Shown here: in pieces, positions 43,771-53,540 of the stretch
Layout of the letters: each line of letters opens with the position of its first letter
Position numbering within the stretch: the stretch's first letter is position 1
Position numbers and translations under genes: made by a program
Assembly (NCBI GenBank): GCA_013360585.1
Contig: JABWBH010000025.1
Coordinates: 1-64,000 of the forward strand
Length of the DNA: 64,000 bases
Source: Phycisphaerae bacterium
GTDB lineage: Bacteria; Planctomycetota; Phycisphaerae; UBA1845
Reading direction: 5' to 3'
The notes under the pieces: generated by a model
The model's input: the letters and a program-made list of their open reading frames with translations, nothing else
Databases searched by the model: none
What the model was told of the DNA's origin: nothing

Positions 43771-44985
43771 TCATTCGAACCTCAGCGCCTCCACTGGGTC
43801 CATCCGGGCCGCTCGGATGGCGGGGTAGAGGCCGCTGACCAGTCCGACAAAGGTCGCCACCACCAGCGCCATGACGATGCTCGCCGGCGGCGTGTACGTC
43901 TTCAGCACCGCCGTGATCTGCGACAGCAGGTCGCTGAAAGCGTAACCCACCACCACGCCCAGCGCCCCGCCGAGCAGGCTGATGACCCCCGCCTCGACGA
44001 AGAACTGGAACCAGATGTCCACGGGTCGCGCCCCGACGGCGATGCGCACGCCGATCTCCCGCGTCCGCTCCGTCACCGAGACCATCATGATGTTCATGAT
44101 CCCGATCCCGCCGACGACCAGCGAGATGCCCGCGATGCTGTAAAGCACGACGGCCATGATGAGCGTGACGTCGCGGAGCTGGTTCTTCGCCTGTTCCTGG
44201 GTGAGGATCTGGAAGTCGTCCGGCTCGCCGGCGCGCAGGTTGTGCGACTCCCGGAGGATGCGCGTCACGCTGTCGAGGCAGGAGGACAACCTGCGGGAAT
44301 CGGCCGCCTGCACGACGAGCATGTCGAGATAGCGCGCTCCGGTCATGCGCTGCAGCGCCGTCACCGGGACGAACACCATGTTGTCCACCTCGACAAAGCC
44401 CAACATGCCGCGCTCCTCCATCACGCCGCGGACGATGAAGCGCTTGCCGTTGAGATCGACGTCCTGCCCGACGGCCGGGCGCGCGCCGAAGAGATCCTGC
44501 TTGACCTGGTGTCCGAGGACGCAGACGAACGCCCCGTTGCCGTCGAGATCCTCCGGTTCCAGGAAGCGCCCGTCGGCGGGTTCGTAACTGTTCATCGAGG
44601 CGTAGGCGTCGCTGGTGCCCATCATCGTGCATTGCGTGGTGCGGGCGAGCTTCTGCGCCTGCGCCGGGCGCTGCATCTGCGGACAGGTCGCCCTGACGGA
44701 TTCCGACGCTTTTCGACGAATCAGGGCTTCGTCGTCGAGAGTCAGCGACGGAGGCATGACGCCGCGGCGGCGGGTGCGGTCGCTGCTGCCGTTGATCACG
44801 ATGAGCTGGTCCGCGCCCAGGGCTTCGAAGCGCTGGAGGATGTCGCGCTCCATCCCCTTCAGCACGGAAACCGCGGAAATCACGGCCGCCACGCCGATGA
44901 TGACGCCGAGCGTCGCCAGGATCGACCGGAGGAAGTTCGCCCGGAGACTGACCAAGGCCATCTTGAAGATGCGCAGGAAAATCAC
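43771..44985 (-). CDS. MacB-type FtsX permease without adjacent ATPase
   Basis: From the GTG at 44985, 404 residues (an ATG at 44961 is also possible). The N-terminal segment ALVSLRANFLRSILATLGVIIGVAAV is the MacB/LolCE transmembrane signature, followed by a periplasmic MacB-like domain and a C-terminal FtsX block with IGIMNIMMVSVTERTREIGVRIAVGA. No LolD/MacB ATPase gene is next to it; the ATPase at 47 kb belongs to a different type. It may pair with an ATPase elsewhere. MacB-like proteins export lipoproteins, peptides or siderophores. Confidence 0.88.
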   Translation of the reverse strand: MIFLRIFKMALVSLRANFLRSILATLGVIIGVAAVISAVSVLKGMERDILQRFEALGADQLIVINGSSDRTRRRGVMPPSLTLDDEALIRRKASESVRATCPQMQRPAQAQKLARTTQCTMMGTSDAYASMNSYEPADGRFLEPEDLDGNGAFVCVLGHQVKQDLFGARPAVGQDVDLNGKRFIVRGVMEERGMLGFVEVDNMVFVPVTALQRMTGARYLDMLVVQAADSRRLSSCLDSVTRILRESHNLRAGEPDDFQILTQEQAKNQLRDVTLIMAVVLYSIAGISLVVGGIGIMNIMMVSVTERTREIGVRIAVGARPVDIWFQFFVEAGVISLLGGALGVVVGYAFSDLLSQITAVLKTYTPPASIVMALVVATFVGLVSGLYPAIRAARMDPVEALRFE

Positions 44986-45283
44986 GGTCCGCCATGTTAA
45001 ACCGGGCACTCGGCGGCGACAACCCGTCGCACCGTGTTGCACCGCCTTGCCGGGGGGAGACTGGACACCGCCGGTCCCGATCCGTTAGGGTACGCGCCGG
45101 GTGCGGTCCACGAACCGGAAACCGATCGTATTCGCGGCGGGGAGGCGACGAAGAAGACGCTGCGCGGCCTGAATCGGACGATGAAACGCGCGTTCAAAGC
45201 CGATGGGCCCGCGTGAGAATCAGGCGCTTCCTTGACCGGCGCGGTTCGGTTTTGACACACGTCTTATGAACAAGGAGATGCGA
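44986..45283. other. Divergent intergenic region
   Basis: About 300 bp separate the permease start from the lipoprotein start. A TTGACA occurs near 45253 but with no well-spaced -10. No gene is seen. Confidence 0.4.
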
Positions 45284-45847
45284 ATGAAAAAGCAGGGGCT
45301 TGGGGTGTTGGGGCTTTGCGTGATGGGCGCGCTGGTTTCGGGATGCGCGTCGAACAAGATGAACATGGAGGAGATGATGCAGGCGCCGTCGCGCCCGGCG
45401 GAGCTGGACGCGCTGAACGCATTCACGGGAACGTGGAGCACGTCGTGGGAGTGCACGATGGAGGGCATGCCCGAACCGATGAAGGGCACGGGCACGTCGG
45501 TCGTCGCGTGGGAGTGCGACACGTGGGTGCTGCTGGAGCGCTTCAGCGGTTCGATGGGCGAGGACAAGTTCCAGGGCATCGGGATGTGGTCCTACGATCC
45601 GAAGAGCGGGAAGTACCCGATGCGCTGGATGGACAGCTTCGGCGGCGTCGGCGACGGAACGGCGACGTATGACGCCGCGACGCGCACCTGGACGGTGAAG
45701 GGCAAGGGCTCCGGCATGCAGGACTCCGTGATGGAAGGCACGATGCGCTTCGTGGACGACAACACGATGGAGTGGACGCACACGGAGTGGAACTCCTGGA
45801 AGACGCAGAAGACGATGAGCATGAAGGGCACCAGCCGGAAGCAGTGA
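45284..45847 (+). CDS. DUF1579 lipoprotein
   Basis: From the ATG at 45284 (AGGAG six bases upstream; an earlier ATG at 45266 is less likely), 187 residues with a lipobox LVSGC. The DUF1579 core starts at FTGTWSTSWECTMEG and includes SYDPKSGKYPMRWMDSFGG and GTATYDAATRTWT. The fold is a lipocalin-like beta barrel; ligand and role are not known. A rho-independent terminator follows at 45892. Confidence 0.88.
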   Translation: MKKQGLGVLGLCVMGALVSGCASNKMNMEEMMQAPSRPAELDALNAFTGTWSTSWECTMEGMPEPMKGTGTSVVAWECDTWVLLERFSGSMGEDKFQGIGMWSYDPKSGKYPMRWMDSFGGVGDGTATYDAATRTWTVKGKGSGMQDSVMEGTMRFVDDNTMEWTHTEWNSWKTQKTMSMKGTSRKQ

Positions 45848-45891
45848 TGCGCGAGGGCGGGGCGCTTTGATCCCCGTCGGTTTCCGTCCCA

Positions 45892-45923
45892 CCCCCTCCC
45901 GCCGACGGGCCGGAGGGGGTTTT
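45892..45923 (+). terminator. Rho-independent terminator after the DUF1579 gene
   Basis: Arms CCCCCTCC and GGAGGGGG flank a short loop and are followed by TTTT. Confidence 0.8.
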
Positions 45924-46026
45924 CTCATTGATTGACCGTCCCTTCCGGGCAGCGCTAGAATCGGTCGCCCGGTCCGATGCGCACGGCGAACGCGGCGGTC
46001 GGCGGGATGGACGGCGGAGTTGACGG

Positions 46027-46872
46027 GTGTACGCGCGTCTGCTGGGGTTCATCATTGTCGCATCGTGGGTGACGGCGACCGGCTGGCTGGTCAAACATGA
46101 CCTGCTCCCCGTCTGGACCGCAAGCCCCGCGCCCAGCCCGCTGCGGGCGGACTGGCTGGCGGAGGGTCGGACGGTCGAGCTTCAATGCGGGGTGTTCCGG
46201 GATAACGGGCGGATCGGCACGATGTGGACGATCTACCGTTACCGCCCGCAGGTGATCGAGCGAGAAGATCTGATCCTTCTGGAAGACCTGGTTCCGCAGT
46301 TGCCTTCGCTGCGCGTCGAGGGCGGCGCCACGTTCACACCCGAAGGCGCCCTGGACAGCCTGAAGGTCGAGCTGCGGGTCAGCAATCACGGGTTCCCGAT
46401 CACGCTCAACGGTGAGCGGTTTCCGCAGGATTTCGCGTTCACGCTCGACGCGGGGCTGGGCGGGATCAAGCCTTTCAAGGTTCCGGTCGGCGAGGCGGAC
46501 ATGATCGCCGAGGCGTTCAACCCGTTTACCACGCTTCCGAAGCTGTCGGTCGGGCAGTCGTGGCGCATGCAGGTCATCAATCCGCTGGCGGCGCTGCTGA
46601 ATCTTTCGGAGAAGTTCAGGCCCGTCGTCGTCCGCGTGACGGGTCGCGAGAAGCGGGCGACGAATTTCGGGGCGCGGGATTGCTTCGTCGTCGAGGCGGA
46701 AGGCGTCACCGCGTGGGTCGATGATGAAGGCGTCGTGCAGGTGCAGGAGGTGCGCCTTCCGATCGGATCGACGATCCGCCTCCTGCGCGAACGTTATGAT
46801 GAGACGCTGCACCGGATCGCGTCGGACAGCCGGCGGTTGTGGGAGTTGCCCGAGGGCGAGGGGCGGCGGTGA
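46027..46872 (+). CDS. Membrane-anchored protein preceding an ABC exporter
   Basis: A 281-residue protein starting at GTG with one N-terminal membrane helix (about 4-22) and a beta-rich extracytoplasmic domain. No domain family is recognised. It lies 130 bases upstream of an ABC ATPase and its permease, so it may be a periplasmic partner. The last residues are acidic and basic (PEGEGRR). Confidence 0.65.
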   Translation: MYARLLGFIIVASWVTATGWLVKHDLLPVWTASPAPSPLRADWLAEGRTVELQCGVFRDNGRIGTMWTIYRYRPQVIEREDLILLEDLVPQLPSLRVEGGATFTPEGALDSLKVELRVSNHGFPITLNGERFPQDFAFTLDAGLGGIKPFKVPVGEADMIAEAFNPFTTLPKLSVGQSWRMQVINPLAALLNLSEKFRPVVVRVTGREKRATNFGARDCFVVEAEGVTAWVDDEGVVQVQEVRLPIGSTIRLLRERYDETLHRIASDSRRLWELPEGEGRR

Positions 46873-47002
46873 CGACGACGGGGACGACGGCGCAGGCCGC
46901 CTGACGTCCGTGCGGGACGGACGGGTCGAACCGGGTTGCGGTCTGAACGGCGCGGTCGTCGAAGCGAACCACGAGACGACGGAAAGGGTGAAAGAACAAC
47001 GC

Positions 47003-47770
47003 ATGAGCGCGGAACCGTCCAGCGTAGGACCAGCGATCGAGCTGGTCGGCGTGCGCAAGTGCTACGGACGGCAGGTGGCCGTGGCGGACCTGTCGTTGAC
47101 GATCCGCCGCGGGGAAATCTTCGCCTTTCTGGGGCCGAACGGGGCGGGGAAAACAACGACGATCAAGATGATCGCCGGTCTGCTGCGTCCGAACACGGGG
47201 CGCGTGACCGTCTGCGGACACGAGATGAACATGAACGGGACGCCGGCGAAGGCGCTGATGTCCTACGTTCCGGATCAACCTTTCCTTTATGACAAGCTGA
47301 CGGGGCGCGAGTTCCTCGAATTCGTCGGGCAGATGTACGATATGACGGCTCAGCAGCGGTGGGATGCTTTAAAGCCGCTGATCGAACGTCTTGCGCTGGG
47401 CGAGTTCCTCGATCGCCTCACGGAGACCTACAGTCACGGCATGAAGCAGCGGGTCGTGCTGGCGGCGGCGCTGATGCACGATCCAGAAGTGCTGGTGATC
47501 GACGAACCGATGGTGGGGCTGGACCCGCGGACGGCGCGATCGGTGAAAGACGCCTTCCGGGAGCGGGCCCGCGCGGGGCGGACGGTGTTCATGAGCACGC
47601 ACACGCTGGAGGTGGCGGAGGCGATCGCGGACCGGATCGGCATTCTCAACGCGGGGCACCTGGTCGCGCTGGGCACGCTGGACGAGTTAAAGAAGCGCGC
47701 GACGCGCGAGCACTCGCTGGAAGACATTTTCCTGCGCATGACGGAGACGGGCGATGAGACCGTCGTCTGA
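47003..47770 (+). CDS. ABC transporter ATP-binding protein
   Basis: From the ATG at 47003, 255 residues. Walker A GPNGAGKTT, a signature-like YSHGMKQRV, Walker B VLVIDEPMVGLDP, and H-loop STHTLEVAE are visible. The signature serine-glycine pair reads SHGM rather than SGGQ. It overlaps the permease gene by 17 bases. The class is ABC-2 exporter; the substrate is unknown. Confidence 0.9.
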   Translation: MSAEPSSVGPAIELVGVRKCYGRQVAVADLSLTIRRGEIFAFLGPNGAGKTTTIKMIAGLLRPNTGRVTVCGHEMNMNGTPAKALMSYVPDQPFLYDKLTGREFLEFVGQMYDMTAQQRWDALKPLIERLALGEFLDRLTETYSHGMKQRVVLAAALMHDPEVLVIDEPMVGLDPRTARSVKDAFRERARAGRTVFMSTHTLEVAEAIADRIGILNAGHLVALGTLDELKKRATREHSLEDIFLRMTETGDETVV

Positions 47771-49514
47771 ATCAGCGCCGGTGGAAGCGGTCGCCGCGCT
47801 TTCTGCCTTCGGCGAGACTCGATCCGGAAAACCGGCGCACGCGCCGGGGTCGAAGTTCGGTCTGATGCTGCGGATGCGCGGCCGCCTGACGATCAACCAC
47901 GTTCGATCGGTGCTGACGGAGGCGCCGGTGAGGGTGGCGATGACGGCCCTTTTCGTCGTCGTCATCTGGTTCGGACTTTACGGGCTTTTCCTGCACGTTT
48001 TCCGCCTGCTGAGGCAGACGCCGCTGGAAGGCGTGGTGGCGATCCCGCTGGTCTTCAACTTCTTTTTCCTGGCGATGCTGGCGTTGCTGGTGTTCTCGAA
48101 CGCGATCCTGGCGTTCGGATCCTTGTTCTCGCGCGAGGAAGTCCCCTACCTGCTGTCGCTGCCGTTGCCCCCGGTGGACGCGGTGCTCATCAAGTACCTG
48201 GAAACACTGGTGTTCTCGAGCTGGTCGCTGATCCTGCTGGGACTTCCGCTGATGATGGCGATGGCGGACGCGACGGCCGAACCGCGCATGTTCTACCCGC
48301 TGTTTCTGGCGTTCTTCCTCGCGTTCATTCCGATCCCCGGAGCGCTGGGGCTGGGTCTGGCGTGGGCGATCGCACGGTTCTTCCCGCGGAAGATCAAGCA
48401 TCGGTTCCTCAAGGCCGCGGGCGCCGCCGCGTGTTTCGCGGTCGCGTATCTGCTGATGACGTTTCAGCGCCTTCCGATGGACAGCGAGAAGTGGCTGCGC
48501 GAGTTCCTGACGCAGGTGCATTTCGTCGAGTCCGCGTTGTGGCCGAACACGTGGGTGGCGAAGGGCATCGACCACGCGATGGGCAACCGCCTCGACGAGT
48601 CGCTGGGCTACCTGTTTGTGACGCTGGCGAACGGCGCGTTCCTGAGCTGGATCGCGGTTCACCTCGTCGCGCGGCATCTGGCGGCGGCGTACGACACCGC
48701 CACGTCCGCGCGTCACGGCGTCCGCGTCAGCGCGGCGGACCAGCCGGCAAGTCTGCTCGAAGCCGTGTTCTTTTATCTGTCGCCGGCGCTTCGGCGGATC
48801 GCGGTCAAGGATCTGCGCACCTTCCTGCGCGACCCGTTGCAGTGGAGCCAGCTTCTGATCCTTTTCGGACTGATGACGTTCTATCTGATGAACATCCCCT
48901 ACCGTCACGGCGACCTGACCAGCGGCGCGTGGACGCTCATCATCCCCTTCCTGAACCTCTGCGCGGTGAGTCTGATCCTGGCGACGTTCACCAGCCGGTT
49001 CGTGTACCCGCTGATCTCCCTGGAGGGTCGGCAGTTGTGGCTGATCGGACTGCTGCCGATCCGGCGGGGGCGGATCCTCGTGGCGAAGTTCGCCTTCGCG
49101 CTGACTGTGACGCTGCTGGTGGCAGGCGCGACACTAAGCCTGGAGATGATCCTGCTCAAGCTGGACTGGCGGTGGGCGCTGATCCACCTGGCGGTGACGC
49201 TGGCGGTATGCTTCGGGTTGTGCTCGCTGGCGGTGGGGATCGGGGCACGCTGGCCGATGTTCCACCAGTTGAACACGGCGCGCATCGCCAACGGCATGGG
49301 CGGGACGATCAACCTCGTGGCGTCGGTGCTGCTGTCCGGGGGGCTGCTGACGGTGACGGGCTACGCGACGTGGCGGGCGCAGCGCGAGGATCCGCTGGGG
49401 CTTCCGACCTGGGAGACGGTGGGCTTTGCGGCGATTGTGCTGATGATTGCCTTGTCCGTGGGGTCGGCCGTCCTGTCCGTCGGGGCGAGGCATTTCGAGC
49501 GCGTTGAGGTCTGA
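47754..49514 (+). CDS. Large ABC-2-like permease
   Basis: A 586-residue protein with about 12 membrane helices and a long cytoplasmic N-terminus. It overlaps the ATPase gene start-to-end by 17 bases, which fits translational coupling. Segments such as SREEVPYLLSLPLPPVDAVLIKYLE, FLRDPLQWSQLL and SRFVYPLISLEGRQLWLIGLLP are like large ABC-2-type permeases. Together with the two upstream genes it forms a transport operon; the cargo cannot be told. Confidence 0.8.
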   Translation: MRPSSESAPVEAVAALSAFGETRSGKPAHAPGSKFGLMLRMRGRLTINHVRSVLTEAPVRVAMTALFVVVIWFGLYGLFLHVFRLLRQTPLEGVVAIPLVFNFFFLAMLALLVFSNAILAFGSLFSREEVPYLLSLPLPPVDAVLIKYLETLVFSSWSLILLGLPLMMAMADATAEPRMFYPLFLAFFLAFIPIPGALGLGLAWAIARFFPRKIKHRFLKAAGAAACFAVAYLLMTFQRLPMDSEKWLREFLTQVHFVESALWPNTWVAKGIDHAMGNRLDESLGYLFVTLANGAFLSWIAVHLVARHLAAAYDTATSARHGVRVSAADQPASLLEAVFFYLSPALRRIAVKDLRTFLRDPLQWSQLLILFGLMTFYLMNIPYRHGDLTSGAWTLIIPFLNLCAVSLILATFTSRFVYPLISLEGRQLWLIGLLPIRRGRILVAKFAFALTVTLLVAGATLSLEMILLKLDWRWALIHLAVTLAVCFGLCSLAVGIGARWPMFHQLNTARIANGMGGTINLVASVLLSGGLLTVTGYATWRAQREDPLGLPTWETVGFAAIVLMIALSVGSAVLSVGARHFERVEV

Positions 49515-49590
49515 TCCCCCTTGCGGGGTGCGGCGTCGCGCGCCTTGCCCGAGACGGCTGGTTCTGGCCTCGGCAGAGGATCGGGTTTTG

Positions 49591-49620
49591 TTGACATGCG
49601 CCGGGCGTGGATCGTATGCT
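49591..49620 (+). promoter_or_regulatory. Sigma70-type promoter for cysK
   Basis: A perfect TTGACA (49591-49596) is followed after 18 bases by TATGCT (49615-49620). Transcription would start near 49627, about 40 bases before the cysK ATG. Confidence 0.65.
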
Positions 49621-49667
49621 CATACCCAACGCCGAGCGCCATCGTCGGCCGAGATGGGAGACGCAAG

Positions 49668-50615
49668 ATGATTCCGGGCCGCTTTGAAGATATCACCAAA
49701 ACAATCGGGAAGAGTCCTCTGGTTAAAATCCGCCGCCTGATCGACGCCCCGGCGACGGTCTTCGCCAAGCTCGAATTCTCCAACCCGCTGGCCAGCGTCA
49801 AGGACCGCATCGGCGTGTCAATGATCGACGCCGCCGAGCGCGACGGAAAGATCCATCCGAAGACGCACATCATCGAGCCGACCTCGGGCAACACGGGGAT
49901 CGCACTCGCTTTCGTGTGCGCCGCGCGGGGTTACCGGCTGACGCTGACGATGCCGGAGAGCATGTCGATGGAGCGCCGGGCCGTGCTGAAACTGCTGGGG
50001 GCAAACCTGGTGCTGACGCCGGCAGCGGAGGGCATGCGCGGGGCGGTCGCCGCCGCCGAGCGCCTCGCCTCCGAAGACCCGAACGGTTGGATTCCCCAGC
50101 AGTTCAACAACCCGGCCAACCCCGAGATTCATCGCAAGACGACGGCGCTGGAAATCTGGGATGACACGGACGGCAAGGCCGACATCCTGGTCGCGGGCGT
50201 CGGCACAGGCGGAACGATCACCGGCGTGGGCGAGGTCATCAAGTCGCGCAAACCAAGCTTCAAGTGCTACGCCATCGAACCGGAAACGTCGCCCGTCATC
50301 ACGCAGAAGCGCAAAGGCCAACCCCTTCAACCGGGCAAACACCTCATTCAGGGCATCGGCGCAGGTTTCATCCCCGGCGTCCTGAACCTCGACGTCATTG
50401 ACGACACGGTGCTCGTCTCCAGCGAAGACGCCTTCGCCTGGGCGAAGCGCGCGGCGAAGGAGGAGGGGATCCTCTGCGGGATTTCCTCTGGCGCGGCGCT
50501 CTGCGCGGCGGACCGCGTCGCCCGGATGCCGGAAAACAAGGGCAAGACGATCGTGACGGTGCTGGCGAGCTTCGGCGAACGCTACCTGTCGACGGCGCTC
50601 TTTGATCAGAAGTAG
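49668..50615 (+). CDS. cysK: Cysteine synthase A
   Basis: A 315-residue PLP enzyme (O-acetylserine sulfhydrylase). The PLP lysine is in SVKDRIG (about 43-49), the substrate loop is TSGNTGIA, and the phosphate-binding loop [10 protein letters not shown]. The C-terminus [11 protein letters not shown] is typical. It makes cysteine from O-acetylserine and sulfide. The ATG is preceded by GGGAG and by the TTGACA promoter. No cysE is adjacent. Confidence 0.95.
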   Translation: MIPGRFEDITKTIGKSPLVKIRRLIDAPATVFAKLEFSNPLASVKDRIGVSMIDAAERDGKIHPKTHIIEPTSGNTGIALAFVCAARGYRLTLTMPESMSMERRAVLKLLGANLVLTPAAEGMRGAVAAAERLASEDPNGWIPQQFNNPANPEIHRKTTALEIWDDTDGKADILVAGVGTGGTITGVGEVIKSRKPSFKCYAIEPETSPVITQKRKGQPLQPGKHLIQGIGAGFIPGVLNLDVIDDTVLVSSEDAFAWAKRAAKEEGILCGISSGAALCAADRVARMPENKGKTIVTVLASFGERYLSTALFDQK

Positions 50616-50765
50616 TCTGTCGTCACGGCTGCGCAGGGCGACAATTCGCCCGTGACGCAGGGACACCCGGGGCACGCGGCGGCGGGAGGCGGACATGCTT
50701 CGCCGGAGGTCGCCCGGCGACGCCGTTGCACCGCTCATTCAATCCTCGACGGGGGCAGAACACGC

Positions 50766-51251
50766 ATGCCGCTTTCCTCGGAACGAGACGCCGTCGCCGC
50801 AGCGCTGGGGCGCATCCCCAGCGGCGCGGGAATCCTGACCGCCGCTCACGCCGGACGACGCACCGGAATGTTGGCGTCCTGGTTTCAGCAGGCGTCGTTC
50901 GATCCGCCGGTCATCACCGTGGCGGTGCGTCGCGGCCGACCGGTGCAGTCGCTCATTGAAGCTTCCTCCGCGTTCGTATTGAACGTCGCCGCGGAGTCCT
51001 GCTCGACCGCGTGGTTCAAGCACTTCGGGCGCGGGTTCTCGCCGGATGAGGATGCCTTCGCCGGATGGACGGTGGACAACACGGAATTCGGTCCGGCGCT
51101 TTCGGAGGGCGCGTCCTCACTGGGCTGCCGAGTCTGCGGACGGCTGGAGACCGGCGACCACGTGGTCTTCGCGGGGCAGGTCACCGCGGCGCTCGGGGAT
51201 TCGGCCCGCGCCCCGTATATCCACATCCGGCGCAACGGCCTGTCTTACTGA
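50766..51251 (+). CDS. Flavin reductase-like domain protein
   Basis: A 161-residue protein of the flavin reductase-like, FMN-binding split-barrel family. Markers include PSGAGILTAAHAGRRTGMLASWFQQASFDPP, then VQSLIEASSAFVLNV, and a C-terminal LETGDHVVFAGQV. It may reduce free flavin or act as the flavin-binding half of a two-component oxygenase. It stands downstream of cysK with a 150-bp gap. The partner is not visible. Confidence 0.82.
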   Translation: MPLSSERDAVAAALGRIPSGAGILTAAHAGRRTGMLASWFQQASFDPPVITVAVRRGRPVQSLIEASSAFVLNVAAESCSTAWFKHFGRGFSPDEDAFAGWTVDNTEFGPALSEGASSLGCRVCGRLETGDHVVFAGQVTAALGDSARAPYIHIRRNGLSY

Positions 51252-51437
51252 TTCTCATCAACGCTACGAACCCCACCGGACGCAAACCCGAGGCGGACCC
51301 GCGCCACCCGTCCGCCAGCCTGACTTCCCGGCAGATTCCGTAAACTTGGCGCGTGCGGCGCGGCGCGGTAAGAAACCGATCTTTCGCGGTGGACGGCGCG
51401 TCAGCCCCGGTCATTGCGAAAAACCCCGATCTGCGAC

Positions 51438-51521
51438 GCCCGGGTGGCGGAACTGGCAGACGCGCATGGTTGAGGGCCATGTACCCGCAAGGGTGTGGAG
51501 GTTCGAGTCCTCTTCCGGGCA
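51438..51521 (+). tRNA. tRNA-Leu (anticodon GAG)
   Basis: An 84-nt tRNA with a class II long variable arm. The acceptor GCCCGGG pairs with TCCGGGC, with discriminator A51521. The anticodon stem CATGG/CCATG encloses TTGAGGG, so anticodon GAG. The T loop is TTCGAGT. CCA is not encoded. It is convergent with mgtE. Confidence 0.93.
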
Positions 51522-51590
51522 TGATCGGGCGCGGACCACGCCGACACATCGACGGGTCGGGCCGGGATACAGGGTCGTCACCGAGCCGCC

Positions 51591-52919
51591 TTATCCCGCC
51601 GGCATGTTTCCCAGCAGGGCCCGGGCGACGCTGAAGTAGATCAGCAGCCCCGCCACGTCCACCAGCGTGGCGACGAAGGGCGCCGACGCGCTCGCCGGGT
51701 CCAGACCGACGCGCCGCAGCGCAAAAGGCAGCATCGACCCGCAGATCGTCCCCCAGACCACCACGCCCACCAGGCTCAGCGACACGCTCAGCGCAAGCAC
51801 CAGTTGATAAGGACCGTATCCGCCCGAAACCACCTGGGTCAGACCGATCCGCACCAGCCCCAGCACCGCGAGGATCACCCCCAGCGCCACGCCGAAAAGG
51901 ATCTCCCGCCGCACGACGCGCCACCAGTCGCGCAACGCCACCTCCCCCAGCGCCATCGCGCGGATCACCAGCGTCGACGCCTGCGACCCGGAGTTGCCCC
52001 CGCTGGCGATGATCAGCGGCATGAACACCGCCAGCACCCCCGCCTGCACAATCTCCGCCTGAAAGTGGTCCAGGGTCACCGTCGTCAGCATCCCGCTGAC
52101 AAAAAGAAACGCCAGCCACCCGGCGCGCTTTTTCAGCATCGGCAGAAAGCCGGTCTGAAGATACGGCGCATCCAGCGCCTGCATACCGCCGATCTTCTGG
52201 ATGTCCTCCGTCGCCTCCTCCTGAACAACGTCGACGATGTCGTCCACTGTGACGATGCCCTTCATGCGGCCCTCGGCGTCCACCACCGGGATCGCCACGA
52301 GGTCGTGCTCCGCAAAGACGCCCGCCACCTGCTCCTGGTCCATGTTCTCCGGAACGCTGATGACCTCGCGGTGCATCACGTCGGCGACCGGGACGACGCC
52401 GCGCGATGCGAACAACTCGCGCAGGCTGACGACGCCCGCCAGGCGCTGCTGCTGATCGAGAATGTACGCGTAGTAGATCGTCTCGAGGTGGGCCTGGATC
52501 TGACGTCGCAGGTAGCCGATCGCCTCGTCCACCGTCATGTCCGCGCGGATGCGGGCGAAGCGCGGACTCATCAGACCGCCCGCCTCGTCCTCCGCGTACG
52601 CCAGCAGAACCTTCACCTCGCGCCGCGTGCTCTCGTCGAGCAGGTCCAGCCAGACCTGCCTCTCCTCGGCAGGTATTTCCTGAAGCAGGTCCGCCGCGTC
52701 GTCCGGCGCCAACGCCCGGACCCAGAGTCTTCGCTCTCCGGGCGACAGCGCTCGCAGCACCTCGACCTGATCCAGCGTGGACAACCCCTGAAAAAGGTCG
52801 TCGCCGTCTTCCGGCGTAAGCAGGCGGAACGCCTCGGCCCGCTCCTCCGGATCCAGCGCGGTCCACACCGGACGGAGATCCTCGGCGGTAATGCGATCGG
52901 CCTGATCCAGCGACGTCAT
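51591..52919 (-). CDS. mgtE: Magnesium transporter MgtE
   Basis: A 442-residue protein with the MgtE N-terminal superhelical domain (about 1-125), two CBS domains (about 130-250, with TVDEAIGYLRR and DVMHREVIS) and a five-helix transmembrane region. PLIIASGGNSGSQASTLVIRA is the pore signature. It is a Mg2+-gated channel. The strand and terminator downstream of rplT separate it from rplT. Confidence 0.95.
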   Translation of the reverse strand: MTSLDQADRITAEDLRPVWTALDPEERAEAFRLLTPEDGDDLFQGLSTLDQVEVLRALSPGERRLWVRALAPDDAADLLQEIPAEERQVWLDLLDESTRREVKVLLAYAEDEAGGLMSPRFARIRADMTVDEAIGYLRRQIQAHLETIYYAYILDQQQRLAGVVSLRELFASRGVVPVADVMHREVISVPENMDQEQVAGVFAEHDLVAIPVVDAEGRMKGIVTVDDIVDVVQEEATEDIQKIGGMQALDAPYLQTGFLPMLKKRAGWLAFLFVSGMLTTVTLDHFQAEIVQAGVLAVFMPLIIASGGNSGSQASTLVIRAMALGEVALRDWWRVVRREILFGVALGVILAVLGLVRIGLTQVVSGGYGPYQLVLALSVSLSLVGVVVWGTICGSMLPFALRRVGLDPASASAPFVATLVDVAGLLIYFSVARALLGNMPAG

Positions 52920-53025
52920 GCCCGCCTATGATGACCGCGCCTCACATGCGGTCAAACGCCGCCTCCGGGAAAGGGGCTCGTCGCTCCCGGCGTGTCCCAC
53001 CCGCAACGGGCGCTCCATCAATGAA

Positions 53026-53055
53026 AAGACCCGGCGCCGCTCAGCGTCGGGTCTT
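53026..53055 (-). terminator. Rho-independent terminator after rplT
   Basis: The minus-strand hairpin has 12-bp arms AAGACCCGACGC and GCGCCGGGTCTT with one mismatch, followed by TTTTC. It would end rpmI-rplT transcription. Confidence 0.75.
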
Positions 53056-53106
53056 CGTAAATTCTTTCATCAGAGGGGCGCCGGTCGCCCGCTCCCACGT
53101 CCACCG

Positions 53107-53481
53107 TCACGCAACCGCGCGATCCTTCGGCAGATGCTTGCGGACCGCTTCGACGATCGCGTCGAAATCCGCCGGAGCGTGGATCGCAATCTCGCTGAGC
53201 ATCTTACGGTTCAGTTCGATGCCCGCGCCCTGCATCGCGCGGATGAACCGGCTGTACTTGATCCCGCGCGCCTCACACGCCGCCGTCAGCCGCGTAATCC
53301 ACAGCGAGCGGAAATCCCGCTTGCGGCGGCGGCGATCCCGGAAGGCGTAAACCCCCGCGCGGATGACCGCCTCCTTCGCCAACCGGAAACACTTGCTTCG
53401 CGCTGACCGATATCCCTTGGCGTCGTTCAGCGTCCGGCGTTTCCGCCGATGACTGGCCGCACCCATCCTTGCTCTAGGCAT
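53107..53481 (-). CDS. rplT: 50S ribosomal protein L20
   Basis: A 124-residue basic protein with the L20 signature: an Arg/Lys-rich N-terminus, GYRSARSKCFRLAKEAV, DFRSLWITRL and MLSEIA. It binds 23S rRNA early in 50S assembly. It is downstream of rpmI. Confidence 0.97.
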   Translation of the reverse strand: MPRARMGAASHRRKRRTLNDAKGYRSARSKCFRLAKEAVIRAGVYAFRDRRRRKRDFRSLWITRLTAACEARGIKYSRFIRAMQGAGIELNRKMLSEIAIHAPADFDAIVEAVRKHLPKDRAVA

Positions 53482-53540
53482 TGTTCAATACTCCTGTGTG
53501 CTGCACGCCGGACTCGTTCTCCGGCATGCGCGGGACCGGC

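Noticed and set aside
43399-45000. Plus-strand open frame of 533 codons opposite the FtsX permease
   Set aside because: Charged low-complexity antisense frame crossing the poly-G tract; the minus-strand frame has clear FtsX motifs.
50620-50660. Terminator after cysK
   Set aside because: GTCACGG/CCGTGAC arms with an inner GGCGA/TCGCC stem can pair, but there is no T run, so the call is too weak.
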